Position numbers and translations under genes: made by a program. Under the pieces are notes generated by a model. The model did not search any database. It saw only the letters and a program-made list of their open reading frames with translations, and was not told the origin of the DNA. A stretch of DNA of 64,000 nucleotides from Burkholderia sp. Ax-1724 (GTDB lineage: Bacteria; Pseudomonadota; Gammaproteobacteria; Burkholderiales; Burkholderiaceae), in the NCBI RefSeq assembly GCF_011752995.1, contig NZ_VWWL01000027.1:1-64000 (forward strand), written 5' to 3'. How positions within the stretch are numbered: the first letter of the stretch is position 1; each line of letters opens with the position of its first letter. Shown one piece after another: positions 26,783-35,868 of this stretch.

Positions 26783-27700
26783 ATGTTGAAGCAGCGCACA
26801 ATCAAATCGATCGTCAAGACTGTCGGCATCGGCCTGCACTCCGGCCGCAAAGTCGACCTGACGCTCCGTCCGGCGGCGCCGGACACTGGCATCGTGTTTT
26901 CGCGCGTGGATTTGCCCACGCCGGTGGACATTCCTGCGTCGGCGATGGCGATTGGCGATACGCGTCTCGCCTCCGTGTTGCAGAAAGACGGCGCGCGCGT
27001 GTCGACGGTCGAGCATCTGATGTCCGCCTGCGCCGGTCTCGGCATCGACAACCTTTACGTCGACGTCACCGCCGAGGAAATCCCGATCATGGACGGCAGC
27101 GCGGGTTCGTTCGTGTTCCTGATCCAGTCGGCCGGTATCGAAGAGCAGAACGCGGCGAAGAAATTCATCAAGGTCACGAAGCCGGTCGAAATTCGCGACG
27201 GCGACAAGTTCGCGCGTCTCGACCCGTACTTCGGCTTCAAGCTCAAGTTCACGATCGACTTCCGCCACCCGGCCGTGGACAAAACCGGCCAGGCGCTCGA
27301 AGTCGATTTCGCCAACACGTCGTATGTGCGCGAAATCGCGCGTGCCCGCACGTTCGGCTTCGCGCATGAAGTGGAAATGATGCGCGAACTGGGCCTCGCT
27401 CGCGGCGGCAGCATGGACAACGCGATCGTGCTCGACGAGTACCGCATCCTGAACAACGACGGGCTGCGTTACGACGACGAGTTCGTCAAGCACAAGATGC
27501 TCGACGCGATCGGCGACCTGTATGTGGTCGGCCACCCGCTGCTGGCGTCGTACACCGCGTACAAGTCGGGCCACGGCCTGAACAACGCGCTGCTGCGCGA
27601 ACTGCTCGCGCACGAAGACGCGTACGAAGTCGTCACCTTTGAAGACACGCAGAAAGCGCCGCGCGGCTTCGCGTACGAAACGCAAACGGCTTTCGCCTGA
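26783..27700 (+). CDS. lpxC: UDP-3-O-acyl-N-acetylglucosamine deacetylase
   Basis: A 305-residue zinc amidase that catalyses the committed step of lipid A synthesis in the cytoplasm. The zinc ligands are His78 (VEHLMSA), His237 and Asp241 (HKMLDAIGD), with Glu77 as catalytic base. SIVKTVGIGLHSG and the IMDGSAG segment are typical. It begins at ATG 26783 behind AGAAGATCACC. A -10-like TATACT lies at 26721-26726 without a good -35. The C-terminus lacks the long degradation tail of E. coli LpxC, so regulation by FtsH is doubtful here. A terminator shared with the convergent dciA gene follows. Confidence 0.97.
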   Translation: MLKQRTIKSIVKTVGIGLHSGRKVDLTLRPAAPDTGIVFSRVDLPTPVDIPASAMAIGDTRLASVLQKDGARVSTVEHLMSACAGLGIDNLYVDVTAEEIPIMDGSAGSFVFLIQSAGIEEQNAAKKFIKVTKPVEIRDGDKFARLDPYFGFKLKFTIDFRHPAVDKTGQALEVDFANTSYVREIARARTFGFAHEVEMMRELGLARGGSMDNAIVLDEYRILNNDGLRYDDEFVKHKMLDAIGDLYVVGHPLLASYTAYKSGHGLNNALLRELLAHEDAYEVVTFEDTQKAPRGFAYETQTAFA

Positions 27701-27737
27701 CGCCCGAGTTGTAGCGCACAGGCAAGCCAGATGGAAC

Positions 27738-27762
27738 AACGGCCCTTCGGGGCCGTTTTTTT
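27738..27762 (+). terminator. Rho-independent terminator of lpxC
   Basis: AACGGCCC (27738-27745), TTCG loop, GGGCCGTT (27750-27757) and a T run to 27762. It lies between convergent genes, but only the plus-strand T tract is good. Confidence 0.93.
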
Positions 27763-27788
27763 CGTCTATTGCTTAGCGATTGCGTTAT

Positions 27789-28271
27789 TCAGCGATTGCG
27801 CCGATGCCGGGCCGCCATGCGCGCGAGCGCTTCCTGCAGGGGAGAAGGCGCGAGCGATTCGCTGAGCGCTTGCAGCGCGTCGGCGCCGGCCGGCGTCATG
27901 CGCGCCTGTTTGACGGGCGGCGGCTCCTTGAGCGGCTGCGGCCGCACGCGAATCTTCAGCGCATGGACCGGCCAGCCGCGCTGCTGCAAATCCGCCAGCA
28001 GCCGCGGCTCCAGGTGTCGCAGCCGTGCCGCGAGGGCGTTGTGCGCGGCAAAGAGGGCCAGCACGCCGTCCTTGATGAAGCCCGGCTCGACACTGCTCGC
28101 CAGATAATCGGGCAGCAACTCGCGCAGATCCTTCTCGAGCGCGGCAATCTGCTCGACGCCCGCGCGCAGCGCGGCGAACGCGTCCGTGCGGCCCAGCACC
28201 TCGGAAAGCGGCTGGGGACGGCGCAGATCGAACTGCTTCGGCGGCCTTGAAAAGGACGAAAAAAGGCTCAT
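27789..28271 (-). CDS. DciA family protein (DUF721), putative helicase loader
   Basis: A 160-residue basic protein with the DUF721/DciA fold (about 15-105). LSEVLGRTDAFAALRAGVEQIAALEKDLRE, read here in two pieces, leads to the LPDYL...FIKDGVLALFAAHNALAARLRHLEPRL core (not quoted in full). DciA proteins interact with the replicative helicase DnaB in bacteria that lack DnaC, so a role in replication start is inferred from the family. The C-terminal third is Pro/Arg-rich and likely disordered. I chose the ATG at 28271 (MSLFSSFSRPPKQFD); the longer open frame upstream has no homology that I recognise. It lies convergent to lpxC and divergent from secA. Confidence 0.85.
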   Translation of the reverse strand: MSLFSSFSRPPKQFDLRRPQPLSEVLGRTDAFAALRAGVEQIAALEKDLRELLPDYLASSVEPGFIKDGVLALFAAHNALAARLRHLEPRLLADLQQRGWPVHALKIRVRPQPLKEPPPVKQARMTPAGADALQALSESLAPSPLQEALARMAARHRRNR

Positions 28272-28446
28272 GTTTGGGATTAACGAGGTGGGCGCGCACC
28301 TTGCACGCCCATGCCGCGATTGTACCGCGCGGGCAGCTTGCGAACCCCGCTTGCGACGCGTCGCCGGAGTTTGCCGGACGGCCCCCGGGGCACCCCCCGA
28401 ACGCCCGCGCCGTCGCACCTCTGACACAAGCGCTGCCAAAGGCGCG

Positions 28447-28455
28447 TGCTAGAAT
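28447..28455 (+). promoter_or_regulatory. Extended -10 promoter candidate of secA
   Basis: TGCTAGAAT (28447-28455) is a TGn-extended -10 element 117 bases ahead of secA. No -35 at normal spacing is convincing; CTGACA at 28421-28426 is six bases too far. The remainder of the dciA-secA gap shows nothing else that I can support. Confidence 0.55.
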
Positions 28456-28571
28456 GCCCGATTCGAATTCACTCCTGGACTAAGCGGCCAAAGCCTTTCC
28501 GACTCTAGGCTCGCGCGTGCCCGAACCGCACACCGCGAGCCAGCCGAAGCCGCGACGCAGACACCGATCCG

Positions 28572-31391
28572 ATGACCACCGGTTTTCTACAGAAGATTTT
28601 TGGCAGCCGTAATCAGCGGCTAGTCAAGCAATATCAAAAGACCGTCGCGGCGATCAATGCGCTCGAACCGCAGATCGAGCAATTGACGGACGATCAGCTG
28701 CGCGCCAAAACGGGTGAATTCCGCCAACGCGTCGCGAGCGGCGAATCGCTCGACAAGATCCTGCCCGAGGCGTTCGCGGTTTGCCGCGAGGCCAGCAAGC
28801 GCGTGCTGAAAATGCGCCACTTCGACGTGCAGTTGATCGGCGGCATGGCGCTGCACTACGGCAAGATCGGCGAAATGCGCACCGGCGAAGGCAAGACGCT
28901 CGTCGCGACGCTGCCGGTGTACCTGAATGCGCTGTCGGGGCGCGGCGTGCACGTGGTCACGGTCAACGACTACCTCGCGCAGCGCGACGCCGAATGGATG
29001 GCGCGGCTCTACAACTTCCTCGGTCTGTCGGTCGGCATCAACCTGTCGCAGATGGACCACGAGTCCAAGCAGAAAGCCTACGCCTCGGACATCACCTACG
29101 GCACCAACAACGAATTCGGCTTCGACTACCTGCGCGACAACATGGTCTACGAGACCGACGCGCGCGTGCAGCGCGGCCTGAATTTCGCGGTCGTCGACGA
29201 AGTGGACTCGATCCTGATCGACGAAGCGCGTACGCCGCTCATCATCTCCGGCCAGGCCGAAGATCACACCGAACTCTACGTGCGCATGAACGCGCTGCCG
29301 CCGCTGCTCGAACGCCAGATCGGCGAAGAGAAGGCGGACGGCACCGGCGTCGAGAAGCCGGGCGACTACACGCTCGACGAAAAGGGCCGTCAGGTGTTCC
29401 TGACCGAATCTGGCCACGAAAAAGCCGAGCGCCTGCTCGCCGAGTGGGGCCTGATCGGCGAGGGCGAAAGCCTCTACGCGCCGCAGAACATCACGCTGAT
29501 GCACCACGTGTACGCGGCGCTGCGCGCGCACACGCTGTTCTTCAAGGACCAGCACTACGTCGTGCAGAACGGCGAAGTCATCATCGTCGACGAATTCACC
29601 GGCCGTCTGATGGCCGGCCGCCGCTGGTCGGACGGTCTGCACCAGGCGGTCGAGGCGAAGGAGCACGTGAAGATCCAGAGCGAGAACCAGACGCTCGCTT
29701 CGATCACGTTCCAGAACTACTTCCGCATGTACGCGAAGCTGGCCGGCATGACCGGCACGGCCGACACCGAAGCGTACGAATTCAACGAGATCTACGGTCT
29801 CGAAACGGTCGTGATCCCGACCAACCGTCCGCCCAAGCGGATCGACAAGCAGGATCAGATCTACAAGACCGCGAAGGAACGCTACGACGCGGTGATCCGC
29901 GACATTCGCGAGTGCTACGAGCGCGGTCAGCCGGTGCTGGTCGGCACGACGTCGATCGAGAACTCGGAACTGCTGTCGCATCTGCTCAAGCAGGCCGGTT
30001 TGCCGCACGAAGTGCTGAACGCGAAGCAGCACGCGCGCGAAGCGGCGATCGTCGCCGAAGCGGGCCGGCCGCAGCGCATCACGATCGCGACCAACATGGC
30101 CGGCCGCGGCACCGACATCGTGCTCGGCGGCAACGCGGAGAAACAGGCGTCGTTCATCGAGCAGGATGAAACACTTTCTGACGATGAAAAGCAGCGCCGC
30201 ATCCAGAAGCTGCACGACGAATGGCAGACGCTGCACGATCAGGTGAAGGCCGCGGGCGGTCTGCACATCATCGGCACCGAGCGTCACGAGTCGCGCCGGA
30301 TCGACAACCAGCTGCGCGGCCGCGCCGGCCGTCAGGGCGACCCGGGTTCGTCACGCTTCTATCTGTCGCTCGAAGACCCGCTGCTGCGCATTTTCGCGGG
30401 CGACCGCGTGCGCGCGATCATGGACCGCCTGAAGATGCCGGAAGGCGAGGCGATCGAGGCGGGCATCGTGTCGCGCTCGATCGAATCGGCGCAGCGCAAG
30501 GTCGAAGCGCGCAACTTCGATATTCGTAAGCAATTGCTCGAATACGACGATGTCTCGAACGATCAGCGCAAGGTGATCTATCAGCAGCGCAACGAATTGC
30601 TCGAAGCGAACGACATCACCGAGACGATCGGCGCGATGCGTCACGGCGTGATCGCCGACATCGTGCATCAGTTCGTGCCGGCGGGCAGCATCGAAGAGCA
30701 GTGGGACGTGCCCGAACTCGAGGAAGTGCTGCGCAACGAATGGCAGCTCGATCTCGCGATTCAGGAAATGATCAACGAGTCGAACTCGATCAACGCGGAC
30801 GAAATTCTCGAAGCGGTCGAGGCCGCCGCCGACGAAGCGTACGAGTCGAAGGTCCAGCTCGTGGGCCGCGAATCGTTCAGCGCGTTCGAGCGCTCGATCA
30901 TGCTGCAGACGCTCGACCGCGCGTGGCGCGAACACCTGGCGGCGCTCGACCATCTGCGCCAGGGCATCCATCTGCGCGGCTATGCGCAGAAGAACCCGAA
31001 GCAGGAATACAAGCGCGAGGCGTTCGAACTGTTCGCCGCGATGCTCGACGCGGTGAAGCTCGAAGTCACGCGCATCGTGATGAACGTGCAGATCCAGTCG
31101 CCGGAGCAGCTCGAGGCGGCTGCGGAGCAGATGGAAGAGCAGGGCGGTCATCTCGAGAACGTCGAGTTCCGTCATGCCGAATTCGCGGAAGCCGGCGCCG
31201 CCGCGCCCGTCGCAGCCGAAGCGGCCACCGCCGCGATGATCGGCGACGCGATGAGCCACGGCCACGGTCACGGCGTGGCCCCGCAAGCGGTGCATGTGAA
31301 TACCGACAACGTGCCGAAGGTCGGACGTAACGACCCGTGCCCGTGCGGCAGCGGCAAGAAGTACAAGCAGTGCCACGGCAAGATCGCGTAA
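28572..31391 (+). CDS. secA: Protein translocase motor ATPase SecA
   Basis: A 939-residue ATPase that drives preproteins through SecYEG. The Walker A motif MRTGEGKTL is at 102-110 and the DEVD Walker B about 209-212, followed by the preprotein-binding domain. NBD2 carries ATNMAGRGTDI and QLRGRAGRQGD, with helical scaffold and wing domains after it. A low-complexity linker about 875-915 leads to the C-terminal zinc domain NDPCPCGSGKKYKQCHG, which binds SecB and phospholipid. Length and ends match the E. coli protein (901). No SecM-type regulator gene is recognisable upstream. A hairpin follows the stop. Confidence 0.98.
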   Translation: MTTGFLQKIFGSRNQRLVKQYQKTVAAINALEPQIEQLTDDQLRAKTGEFRQRVASGESLDKILPEAFAVCREASKRVLKMRHFDVQLIGGMALHYGKIGEMRTGEGKTLVATLPVYLNALSGRGVHVVTVNDYLAQRDAEWMARLYNFLGLSVGINLSQMDHESKQKAYASDITYGTNNEFGFDYLRDNMVYETDARVQRGLNFAVVDEVDSILIDEARTPLIISGQAEDHTELYVRMNALPPLLERQIGEEKADGTGVEKPGDYTLDEKGRQVFLTESGHEKAERLLAEWGLIGEGESLYAPQNITLMHHVYAALRAHTLFFKDQHYVVQNGEVIIVDEFTGRLMAGRRWSDGLHQAVEAKEHVKIQSENQTLASITFQNYFRMYAKLAGMTGTADTEAYEFNEIYGLETVVIPTNRPPKRIDKQDQIYKTAKERYDAVIRDIRECYERGQPVLVGTTSIENSELLSHLLKQAGLPHEVLNAKQHAREAAIVAEAGRPQRITIATNMAGRGTDIVLGGNAEKQASFIEQDETLSDDEKQRRIQKLHDEWQTLHDQVKAAGGLHIIGTERHESRRIDNQLRGRAGRQGDPGSSRFYLSLEDPLLRIFAGDRVRAIMDRLKMPEGEAIEAGIVSRSIESAQRKVEARNFDIRKQLLEYDDVSNDQRKVIYQQRNELLEANDITETIGAMRHGVIADIVHQFVPAGSIEEQWDVPELEEVLRNEWQLDLAIQEMINESNSINADEILEAVEAAADEAYESKVQLVGRESFSAFERSIMLQTLDRAWREHLAALDHLRQGIHLRGYAQKNPKQEYKREAFELFAAMLDAVKLEVTRIVMNVQIQSPEQLEAAAEQMEEQGGHLENVEFRHAEFAEAGAAAPVAAEAATAAMIGDAMSHGHGHGVAPQAVHVNTDNVPKVGRNDPCPCGSGKKYKQCHGKIA

Positions 31392-31398
31392 CGCCGGT

Positions 31399-31429
31399 GC
31401 GGCGCGCTTCTGGGCGCGCCGCGTTGTTT
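31399..31429 (+). terminator. Probable terminator after secA
   Basis: A 9-bp perfect GC stem, GCGGCGCGC (31399-31407) with GCGCGCCGC (31414-31422), has a 6-base loop. GTTGTTT follows. Confidence 0.65.
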
Positions 31430-31552
31430 CGGTGTCGTCGTTAGCGCGGCTTTGCCGTTGATTTCGCCGGTGGCCCGGCAGCACGCCCGGGTCACCTGTT
31501 CCGTTTCCCCAATGCCGGCACCCGCCGGCATTTTCTTCGACAGGTCGCGACC

Positions 31553-32794
31553 ATGGCTGTCAACTTTCCCTCGATCGATCCCGCTCAACTCCATCCCGTT
31601 GCCGGCGTCACGCTCGGCTGGGCAGAGGCGAATATCCGCAAGCCGAACCGCAAGGACGTGCTCGTCATTTCCGTCGACGAAGGTGCGACGGTCGGCGGCG
31701 CGTTTACGCAGAACCGCTTCTGCGCGGCGCCCGTCACCGTGTGCCGCGAGAACCTGCAGCGCGTGCGCGCGGGCGGCAAGCCGATTCGCGCGCTGGTCAT
31801 CAACACCGGCAACGCGAACGCGGGCACCGGCGAGCCGGGCCTCGCGGCGACGCGCGAAACCTGCGCGGAACTCGCGCGTCTCGCCGACATCGCGCCCGAG
31901 CAGGTGCTGCCGTTCTCGACGGGGGTGATTCTCGAACCGCTGCCGGTCGACCGTCTGAAGGCCGGTTTGCCGGCCGCGCTCGCGAACCGCAAGGAAGCGA
32001 ACTGGTACGACGCGGCGCAGGCGATCATGACGACCGACACGCTGCCGAAGGCGACTTCGCGCCGGGTCACGATCGACGGCCACACGGTCACGCTGACCGG
32101 CATCAGCAAGGGCGCCGGCATGATCAAGCCGAACATGGCGACCATGCTCGGCTTCCTCGCGTTCGACGCGGCCGTCGCGCAACCGGTGCTCGACGAACTC
32201 GTCAGGCACGTCGCGGACCGCTCGTTCAACTGCATCACGATCGATGGCGATACGTCGACCAACGATTCGTTCATCCTGATCGCGTCGGGCAAATCGAGCC
32301 TGCCCGCGATCACGTCCACCGATTCGCCCGCTTATGCAGCGCTGCGCGACGCGGTGACGGAAGTCGCCCAGACGCTCGCGCAGCTGATCGTACGCGACGG
32401 CGAAGGCGCGACCAAATTCATGACCGTGCATGTCGAAGGCGGCTCGAGCGTCGAGGAGTGCCGCAAGATCGCCTACGCGATCGGCCACTCGCCGCTCGTG
32501 AAGACGGCCTTCTATGCCTCGGACCCGAACCTCGGCCGCATTCTGGCGGCCATCGGCTATGCCGGCGTGGACGATCTCGACGTCGGCAAGATCGATCTGT
32601 ATCTCGACGACGTGCTGGTCGCCACCGCCGGCGGCCGCAACCCGGCCTACCGCGAAGAAGACGGCCAGCGCGTCATGAAAAAGAGCGAAATCGGCATTCG
32701 CGTCGTGCTCGGACGCGGCAATGCGCAAGCCACGATCTGGACCTGCGATCTGTCGCACGACTACGTGAGCATCAACGCCGACTACCGCTCGTAA
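31553..32794 (+). CDS. argJ: Bifunctional glutamate N-acetyltransferase / amino-acid acetyltransferase
   Basis: A 413-residue arginine-pathway enzyme that moves the acetyl group from N-acetylornithine to glutamate and may also use acetyl-CoA. It is made as one chain that cleaves itself before Thr197 in KPNMATMLGF; the new N-terminal threonine is the nucleophile. ISKGAGMIKPN before the cut and DPNLGRILAA, TAGGRNP and DLSHDYVSINADYRS at the C-terminus agree with the family. Whether it is mono- or bifunctional cannot be read from sequence. The DUF815 ATPase gene follows after 37 bases, probably in the same transcript. Confidence 0.96.
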   Translation: MAVNFPSIDPAQLHPVAGVTLGWAEANIRKPNRKDVLVISVDEGATVGGAFTQNRFCAAPVTVCRENLQRVRAGGKPIRALVINTGNANAGTGEPGLAATRETCAELARLADIAPEQVLPFSTGVILEPLPVDRLKAGLPAALANRKEANWYDAAQAIMTTDTLPKATSRRVTIDGHTVTLTGISKGAGMIKPNMATMLGFLAFDAAVAQPVLDELVRHVADRSFNCITIDGDTSTNDSFILIASGKSSLPAITSTDSPAYAALRDAVTEVAQTLAQLIVRDGEGATKFMTVHVEGGSSVEECRKIAYAIGHSPLVKTAFYASDPNLGRILAAIGYAGVDDLDVGKIDLYLDDVLVATAGGRNPAYREEDGQRVMKKSEIGIRVVLGRGNAQATIWTCDLSHDYVSINADYRS

Positions 32795-32831
32795 TCAGGC
32801 TCAATGCGCGGCCGCTGGCCGCCTACTTAAC

Positions 32832-33701
32832 ATGGACAAACTCGAACAGTTTCTGACCCGGGCCGAAGCCGTGCTCGGTCGCCTGGAAGCCATGCTTCCC
32901 CCCGCCGCGCCGGAAATCGACTGGTCGGCCGCCGTCGCGTTCCGCTGGCGCAAGCGCCAGGGGCGCGGCTACCTGCAACCGGTGCCCGCGATTTCGTCGA
33001 TCACGCTCGACGACCTGCAGAACATCGATCGCCAGAAAGGGCTGATCGAACAGAACACGCGCCAGTTCGTGCGCCAGCAGCCGGCCAACAACGTGCTGCT
33101 GACGGGCGCGCGCGGCACCGGCAAGTCGTCGCTGATCAAGGCCTGCCTGAACGCGTACGCAAAAGACGGCCTGCGTCTGATCGAAGTGGACAAGGACGAT
33201 CTGCACGATCTCGGCGACATCGTCGATCTGATCGCGAAGCGCCCGGAGCGCTTCATCGTGTTCTGCGACGACCTGTCGTTCGAAGAGGGCGAATCGGGCT
33301 ACAAGGCGCTGAAGGTTGCGCTCGACGGCTCGGTCGCCGCACAGTCGGACAACGTGCTGATCTACGCGACCTCGAACCGCCGCCATCTGCTGCCCGAGTA
33401 CATGAGCGACAACGAGACGTACAAGCACACGTCGGATGGCGAGATTCATCCGGGCGAACTGGTCGAAGAGAAGATTTCGCTGTCCGAGCGTTTCGGGCTG
33501 TGGGTCAGCTTCTATCCGTTCAAGCAGGACGACTATCTGACGATCATCGCGCACTGGCTGCGGCATTTCGGTTGCGACGACGCCGAAATCGAGGCGGCGC
33601 GCGGCGATGCGCTCGTGTGGGCACTCGAACGCGGATCGCGCTCGGGACGTGTCGCGTGGCAGTTCGCGCGCGACTGGTCCGGCCGTAAGACGCCGGCATG
33701 A
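32832..33701 (+). CDS. ATP-binding protein of the DUF815 family
   Basis: A 289-residue AAA-type ATPase of unknown cellular role. The Walker A motif is GARGTGKSS (92-100) and a Walker B-like RFIVFCDDLSF lies near 138-148, followed by a sensor-type YATSNRRHLLPEY. The N-terminal 60 residues (FRWRKRQGRGYLQPVPAI) are typical of DUF815 proteins. It is soluble with no membrane segment. The gene sits between argJ and a mutT-type gene, overlapping the latter by ATGA, so the two products are probably co-produced. The function should be treated as unknown. Confidence 0.9.
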   Translation: MDKLEQFLTRAEAVLGRLEAMLPPAAPEIDWSAAVAFRWRKRQGRGYLQPVPAISSITLDDLQNIDRQKGLIEQNTRQFVRQQPANNVLLTGARGTGKSSLIKACLNAYAKDGLRLIEVDKDDLHDLGDIVDLIAKRPERFIVFCDDLSFEEGESGYKALKVALDGSVAAQSDNVLIYATSNRRHLLPEYMSDNETYKHTSDGEIHPGELVEEKISLSERFGLWVSFYPFKQDDYLTIIAHWLRHFGCDDAEIEAARGDALVWALERGSRSGRVAWQFARDWSGRKTPA

Positions 33702-34132
33702 GCGAGGCAAGCGGCAACACGGGCAAGAACGGCGCCGCCCGCCCGGTCACCGAAGTCGCGGTCGGCGTGCTGGTGCAGCCGGACGGGCGCTATCTGCTCG
33801 CGCAGCGTCCGGCGGGCAAGCCGTACGAGGGCTACTGGGAGTTTCCGGGCGGCAAGCTCGAACCGGGCGAATCGGTCGAGGCCGCGCTCGCGCGCGAACT
33901 GCACGAGGAGCTTGGGATCGAGGTCGAGGCGAGCCATCTGTGGCATACGCTCGAACACGATTATCCGCATGCCTATGTGCGGCTGTTCTTCTGCAAGGTG
34001 ACGCAGTGGTCGGGCGAGCCGCATGGGCGCGAAGGCCAGGCGTTCGTGTGGCAGAGCTTGCCTGCCGAGGTCTCGCCGCTGCTGCCGGCGACGATTCCGG
34101 TGCTGGAGTGGCTGGCGGCCGAGAAGACGTAG
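33698..34132 (+). CDS. mutT: Nudix hydrolase, MutT type (8-oxo-dGTP diphosphatase)
   Basis: A 144-residue Nudix enzyme. The Nudix box at 52-74 (GKLEPGESVEAALARELHEE and following LGI) has every catalytic position. WEFPGGKLEPGE just before and at the box, and the tail AFVWQSLPAEVSPLLPATIPVLEWL, are like MutT, which removes 8-oxo-dGTP from the nucleotide pool. Some relatives in this position are fused to a thiamine-phosphate synthase-like domain; that part is absent here. It overlaps the DUF815 gene by four bases and ends before a strong terminator. Confidence 0.88.
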   Translation: MSEASGNTGKNGAARPVTEVAVGVLVQPDGRYLLAQRPAGKPYEGYWEFPGGKLEPGESVEAALARELHEELGIEVEASHLWHTLEHDYPHAYVRLFFCKVTQWSGEPHGREGQAFVWQSLPAEVSPLLPATIPVLEWLAAEKT

Positions 34133-34158
34133 TCGGCGGGTAGCACATGTAGCAGATG

Positions 34159-34210
34159 AAACCACGCGGTGACGGGGGTTGTGCGAACAGCGCCGGGCCG
34201 CGTGGTTTTT
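34159..34210 (+). terminator. Rho-independent terminator of the argJ-DUF815-mutT run
   Basis: AAACCACGCGG (34159-34169) pairs with CCGCGTGGTTT (34198-34208), and the T run extends to 34210. The long loop holds smaller GC pairs. Confidence 0.85.
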
Positions 34211-34273
34211 TATCGTCTGTTTATCGCCTTTTATTGCCGGTCTTTCGATGGCCTTTTAGTCTCGCGGCCGGAC

Positions 34274-34474
34274 TCAATGCGGGTTGTAATCGTCACGAGA
34301 CGTTTCATCGGATGACGAGGCTTCCTGGTCGTTGCCGCCGATCTTGTATTTCTCGGCGGCCCATGCGCCGAGATCGATCTGCTTGCAGCGTTCGGAACAA
34401 AAAGGACGGAAGCGGTTTTCAGGGGTCCAGCGGACATCTTTGCCGCAAGTAGGACATTTGACGACGGTAGGCAT
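34274..34474 (-). CDS. yacG: DNA gyrase inhibitor YacG
   Basis: A 66-residue zinc protein that binds GyrB and inhibits gyrase (by family knowledge). The four zinc cysteines are Cys7 and Cys10 (KCPTCGK) and Cys26 and Cys30 (FCSERCKQIDLGAW). The acidic tail SSSDETSRDDYNPH is flexible. It is downstream of zapD and coaE on the same strand, the coaE-zapD-yacG order known from many proteobacteria. 125 bases separate it from zapD. Confidence 0.95.
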   Translation of the reverse strand: MPTVVKCPTCGKDVRWTPENRFRPFCSERCKQIDLGAWAAEKYKIGGNDQEASSSDETSRDDYNPH

Positions 34475-34599
34475 ACGGTCGGACAGTCAATCGCAAACGG
34501 AACAAGTAACGAATATAAGGCTATTTCGCGCCGTTTCAAAGGCGCGTTCCCTGAATCCGGATTGGGCTGTTTGGGTCTGTTAAGGACGGCGACGAGCGC

Positions 34600-35355
34600 T
34601 TACAGGCTGCAAAGCGTGAGCTGGAACGGTACGTCGACGTCGACCGCGCGCGGCCGCAGATCGCCGTCCTGCACCGTGAAGCGCACCCACAGCATGTACT
34701 TGTTGGCGCTCGCTTCGGGAATCACGCGCAATTCAGGTGCCACGCGCACCTGCATCAATTGATACGAGCGGCCCGACAGCATCTGCTGATAGCTGCCCTG
34801 CATCGCCATCACCTTCGACGCCTGGCCCGATTCGCGCGCGAGCCGCAGCACGATGGTGGCCGCGTCGCGCAGCGGCAGCAGCGGCGTGACCCATTTGGCG
34901 ATGTCCTGGCGACGCTGATCGGGATGCAGCTGTTGCCACGCATAGTAGGACGGCAGATCGAATTTGCAGGTGCCGCCAGGAATGATGGCGCGGCTGCGAA
35001 TGCTCGCGAGCCATTCGTTGTCTGCAAGATGCTGGCCGGTTTTGCCCTGCATCTGCGCGAGCCCTGCGAGCGTTTGCTCGATTTCGCCGAGCACCGCTTC
35101 CAGCGCGTTCTGTTCGATGCCGGGATTGCCGCGAAACGGCGCGAGCGTTTGCCGTTGCCGCTCGAGCTCCTTCATCAGATCGGACTTCAGATCTGCGCGA
35201 CCCGCGACTTCGGAGATTTCGAACAACGTTGTCAGTGCGACGTGATGTTCCCTGGCGTCTTCCTGAGTCAGAAAGAACGTGAAGCGCTCGAACAGATCTT
35301 CGAGGCGCAACAGCGTTCTGATTCGCTCGTTGAAGGGGTACTCGTAAAGGATCAA
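34600..35355 (-). CDS. zapD: Cell division protein ZapD
   Basis: A 251-residue protein that bundles FtsZ filaments and strengthens the Z ring. It begins ILYEYPFNERIRTLLRLEDL after the start residue, exactly the usual ZapD N-terminus. A helical N-terminal domain and a beta-rich C-terminal domain (QGSYQQMLSGRSYQLMQVRV and on) follow. I place the start at TTG (35355) because the family begins here; the in-frame sequence upstream (HSCHRPRPRRAR) is not conserved in my knowledge. GAGGCGAG lies upstream as ribosome site. It binds the C-terminal peptide of FtsZ. Confidence 0.94.
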   Translation of the reverse strand: MILYEYPFNERIRTLLRLEDLFERFTFFLTQEDAREHHVALTTLFEISEVAGRADLKSDLMKELERQRQTLAPFRGNPGIEQNALEAVLGEIEQTLAGLAQMQGKTGQHLADNEWLASIRSRAIIPGGTCKFDLPSYYAWQQLHPDQRRQDIAKWVTPLLPLRDAATIVLRLARESGQASKVMAMQGSYQQMLSGRSYQLMQVRVAPELRVIPEASANKYMLWVRFTVQDGDLRPRAVDVDVPFQLTLCSL

Positions 35356-35397
35356 GCGGGCTCGCCTCGGGCGTGGTCGGTGACAGGAATGCAAAAC

Positions 35398-35426
35398 ATT
35401 CTAATGCCGTGGGACTACCCAAGCAA
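35398..35426 (-). promoter_or_regulatory. Promoter of zapD (and probably yacG)
   Basis: On the minus strand TTGCTT (35426-35421) and TAGAAT (35403-35398) are 17 bases apart, about 45 bases before the TTG start. Confidence 0.65.
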
Positions 35427-35868
35427 TCACGCACTTTTTCAGCGCGCTTTCGCAACTTTTTTCGTGACTTCACGATGGTTCAGTGCGTTTCGGCTGCTGG
35501 GGGCGCGCAAAGTTCAATGCGCGGGTGGCGGTTCGTGTGGGAACCTGGGCTGATGGTGCCTCGTGCCGCGGTTGAGTCATGCCGGTGGCGGGTTTTTGCC
35601 TCGGGCGTGCTCGTGCATGAGGCGTGCCGCGGACACGCTTGTGTCATGTTGCGCTCGCGTTGCGCTTCGAGATTCGCGTGGCGCTTCATCGGGACGCATG
35701 CATGCGATCGATCCGCGTACGGATCGATCGCGGCCAGGTGCGGCACACGCCTATGCAACGCATGTGTGCGATCCGGGTGCGTCACGTATCGCGGTATTGC
35801 GCGTGTGCGCAGGTCAGCGCACGCGGCGGCTTCGGTTTGGCCGGCCCTCTCGCTCGTTCACCCGTTAC
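35427..35868. other. Gene-free stretch between coaE and zapD with a perfect palindrome
   Basis: I find no convincing gene here; several frames are open only because the DNA is GC-rich. At 35704-35731 a perfect 12-bp inverted repeat GCGATCGATCCG/CGGATCGATCGC surrounds a CGTA loop. It lies about 140 bases beyond the coaE stop on the minus strand and has no T run on either side. It could end the pilB-pilC-pilD-coaE transcript or be a protein-binding site. Confidence 0.5.

Noticed and set aside
28247..28483. Small frame in front of secA as a SecM-like regulator
   Set aside because: No signal peptide or arrest-type sequence, and it overlaps the likely secA promoter.
35480..35785. 101-residue minus-strand frame in the coaE-zapD gap
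   Set aside because: His/Arg/Cys-rich composition, no homology that I recognise, and it spans the perfect palindrome.
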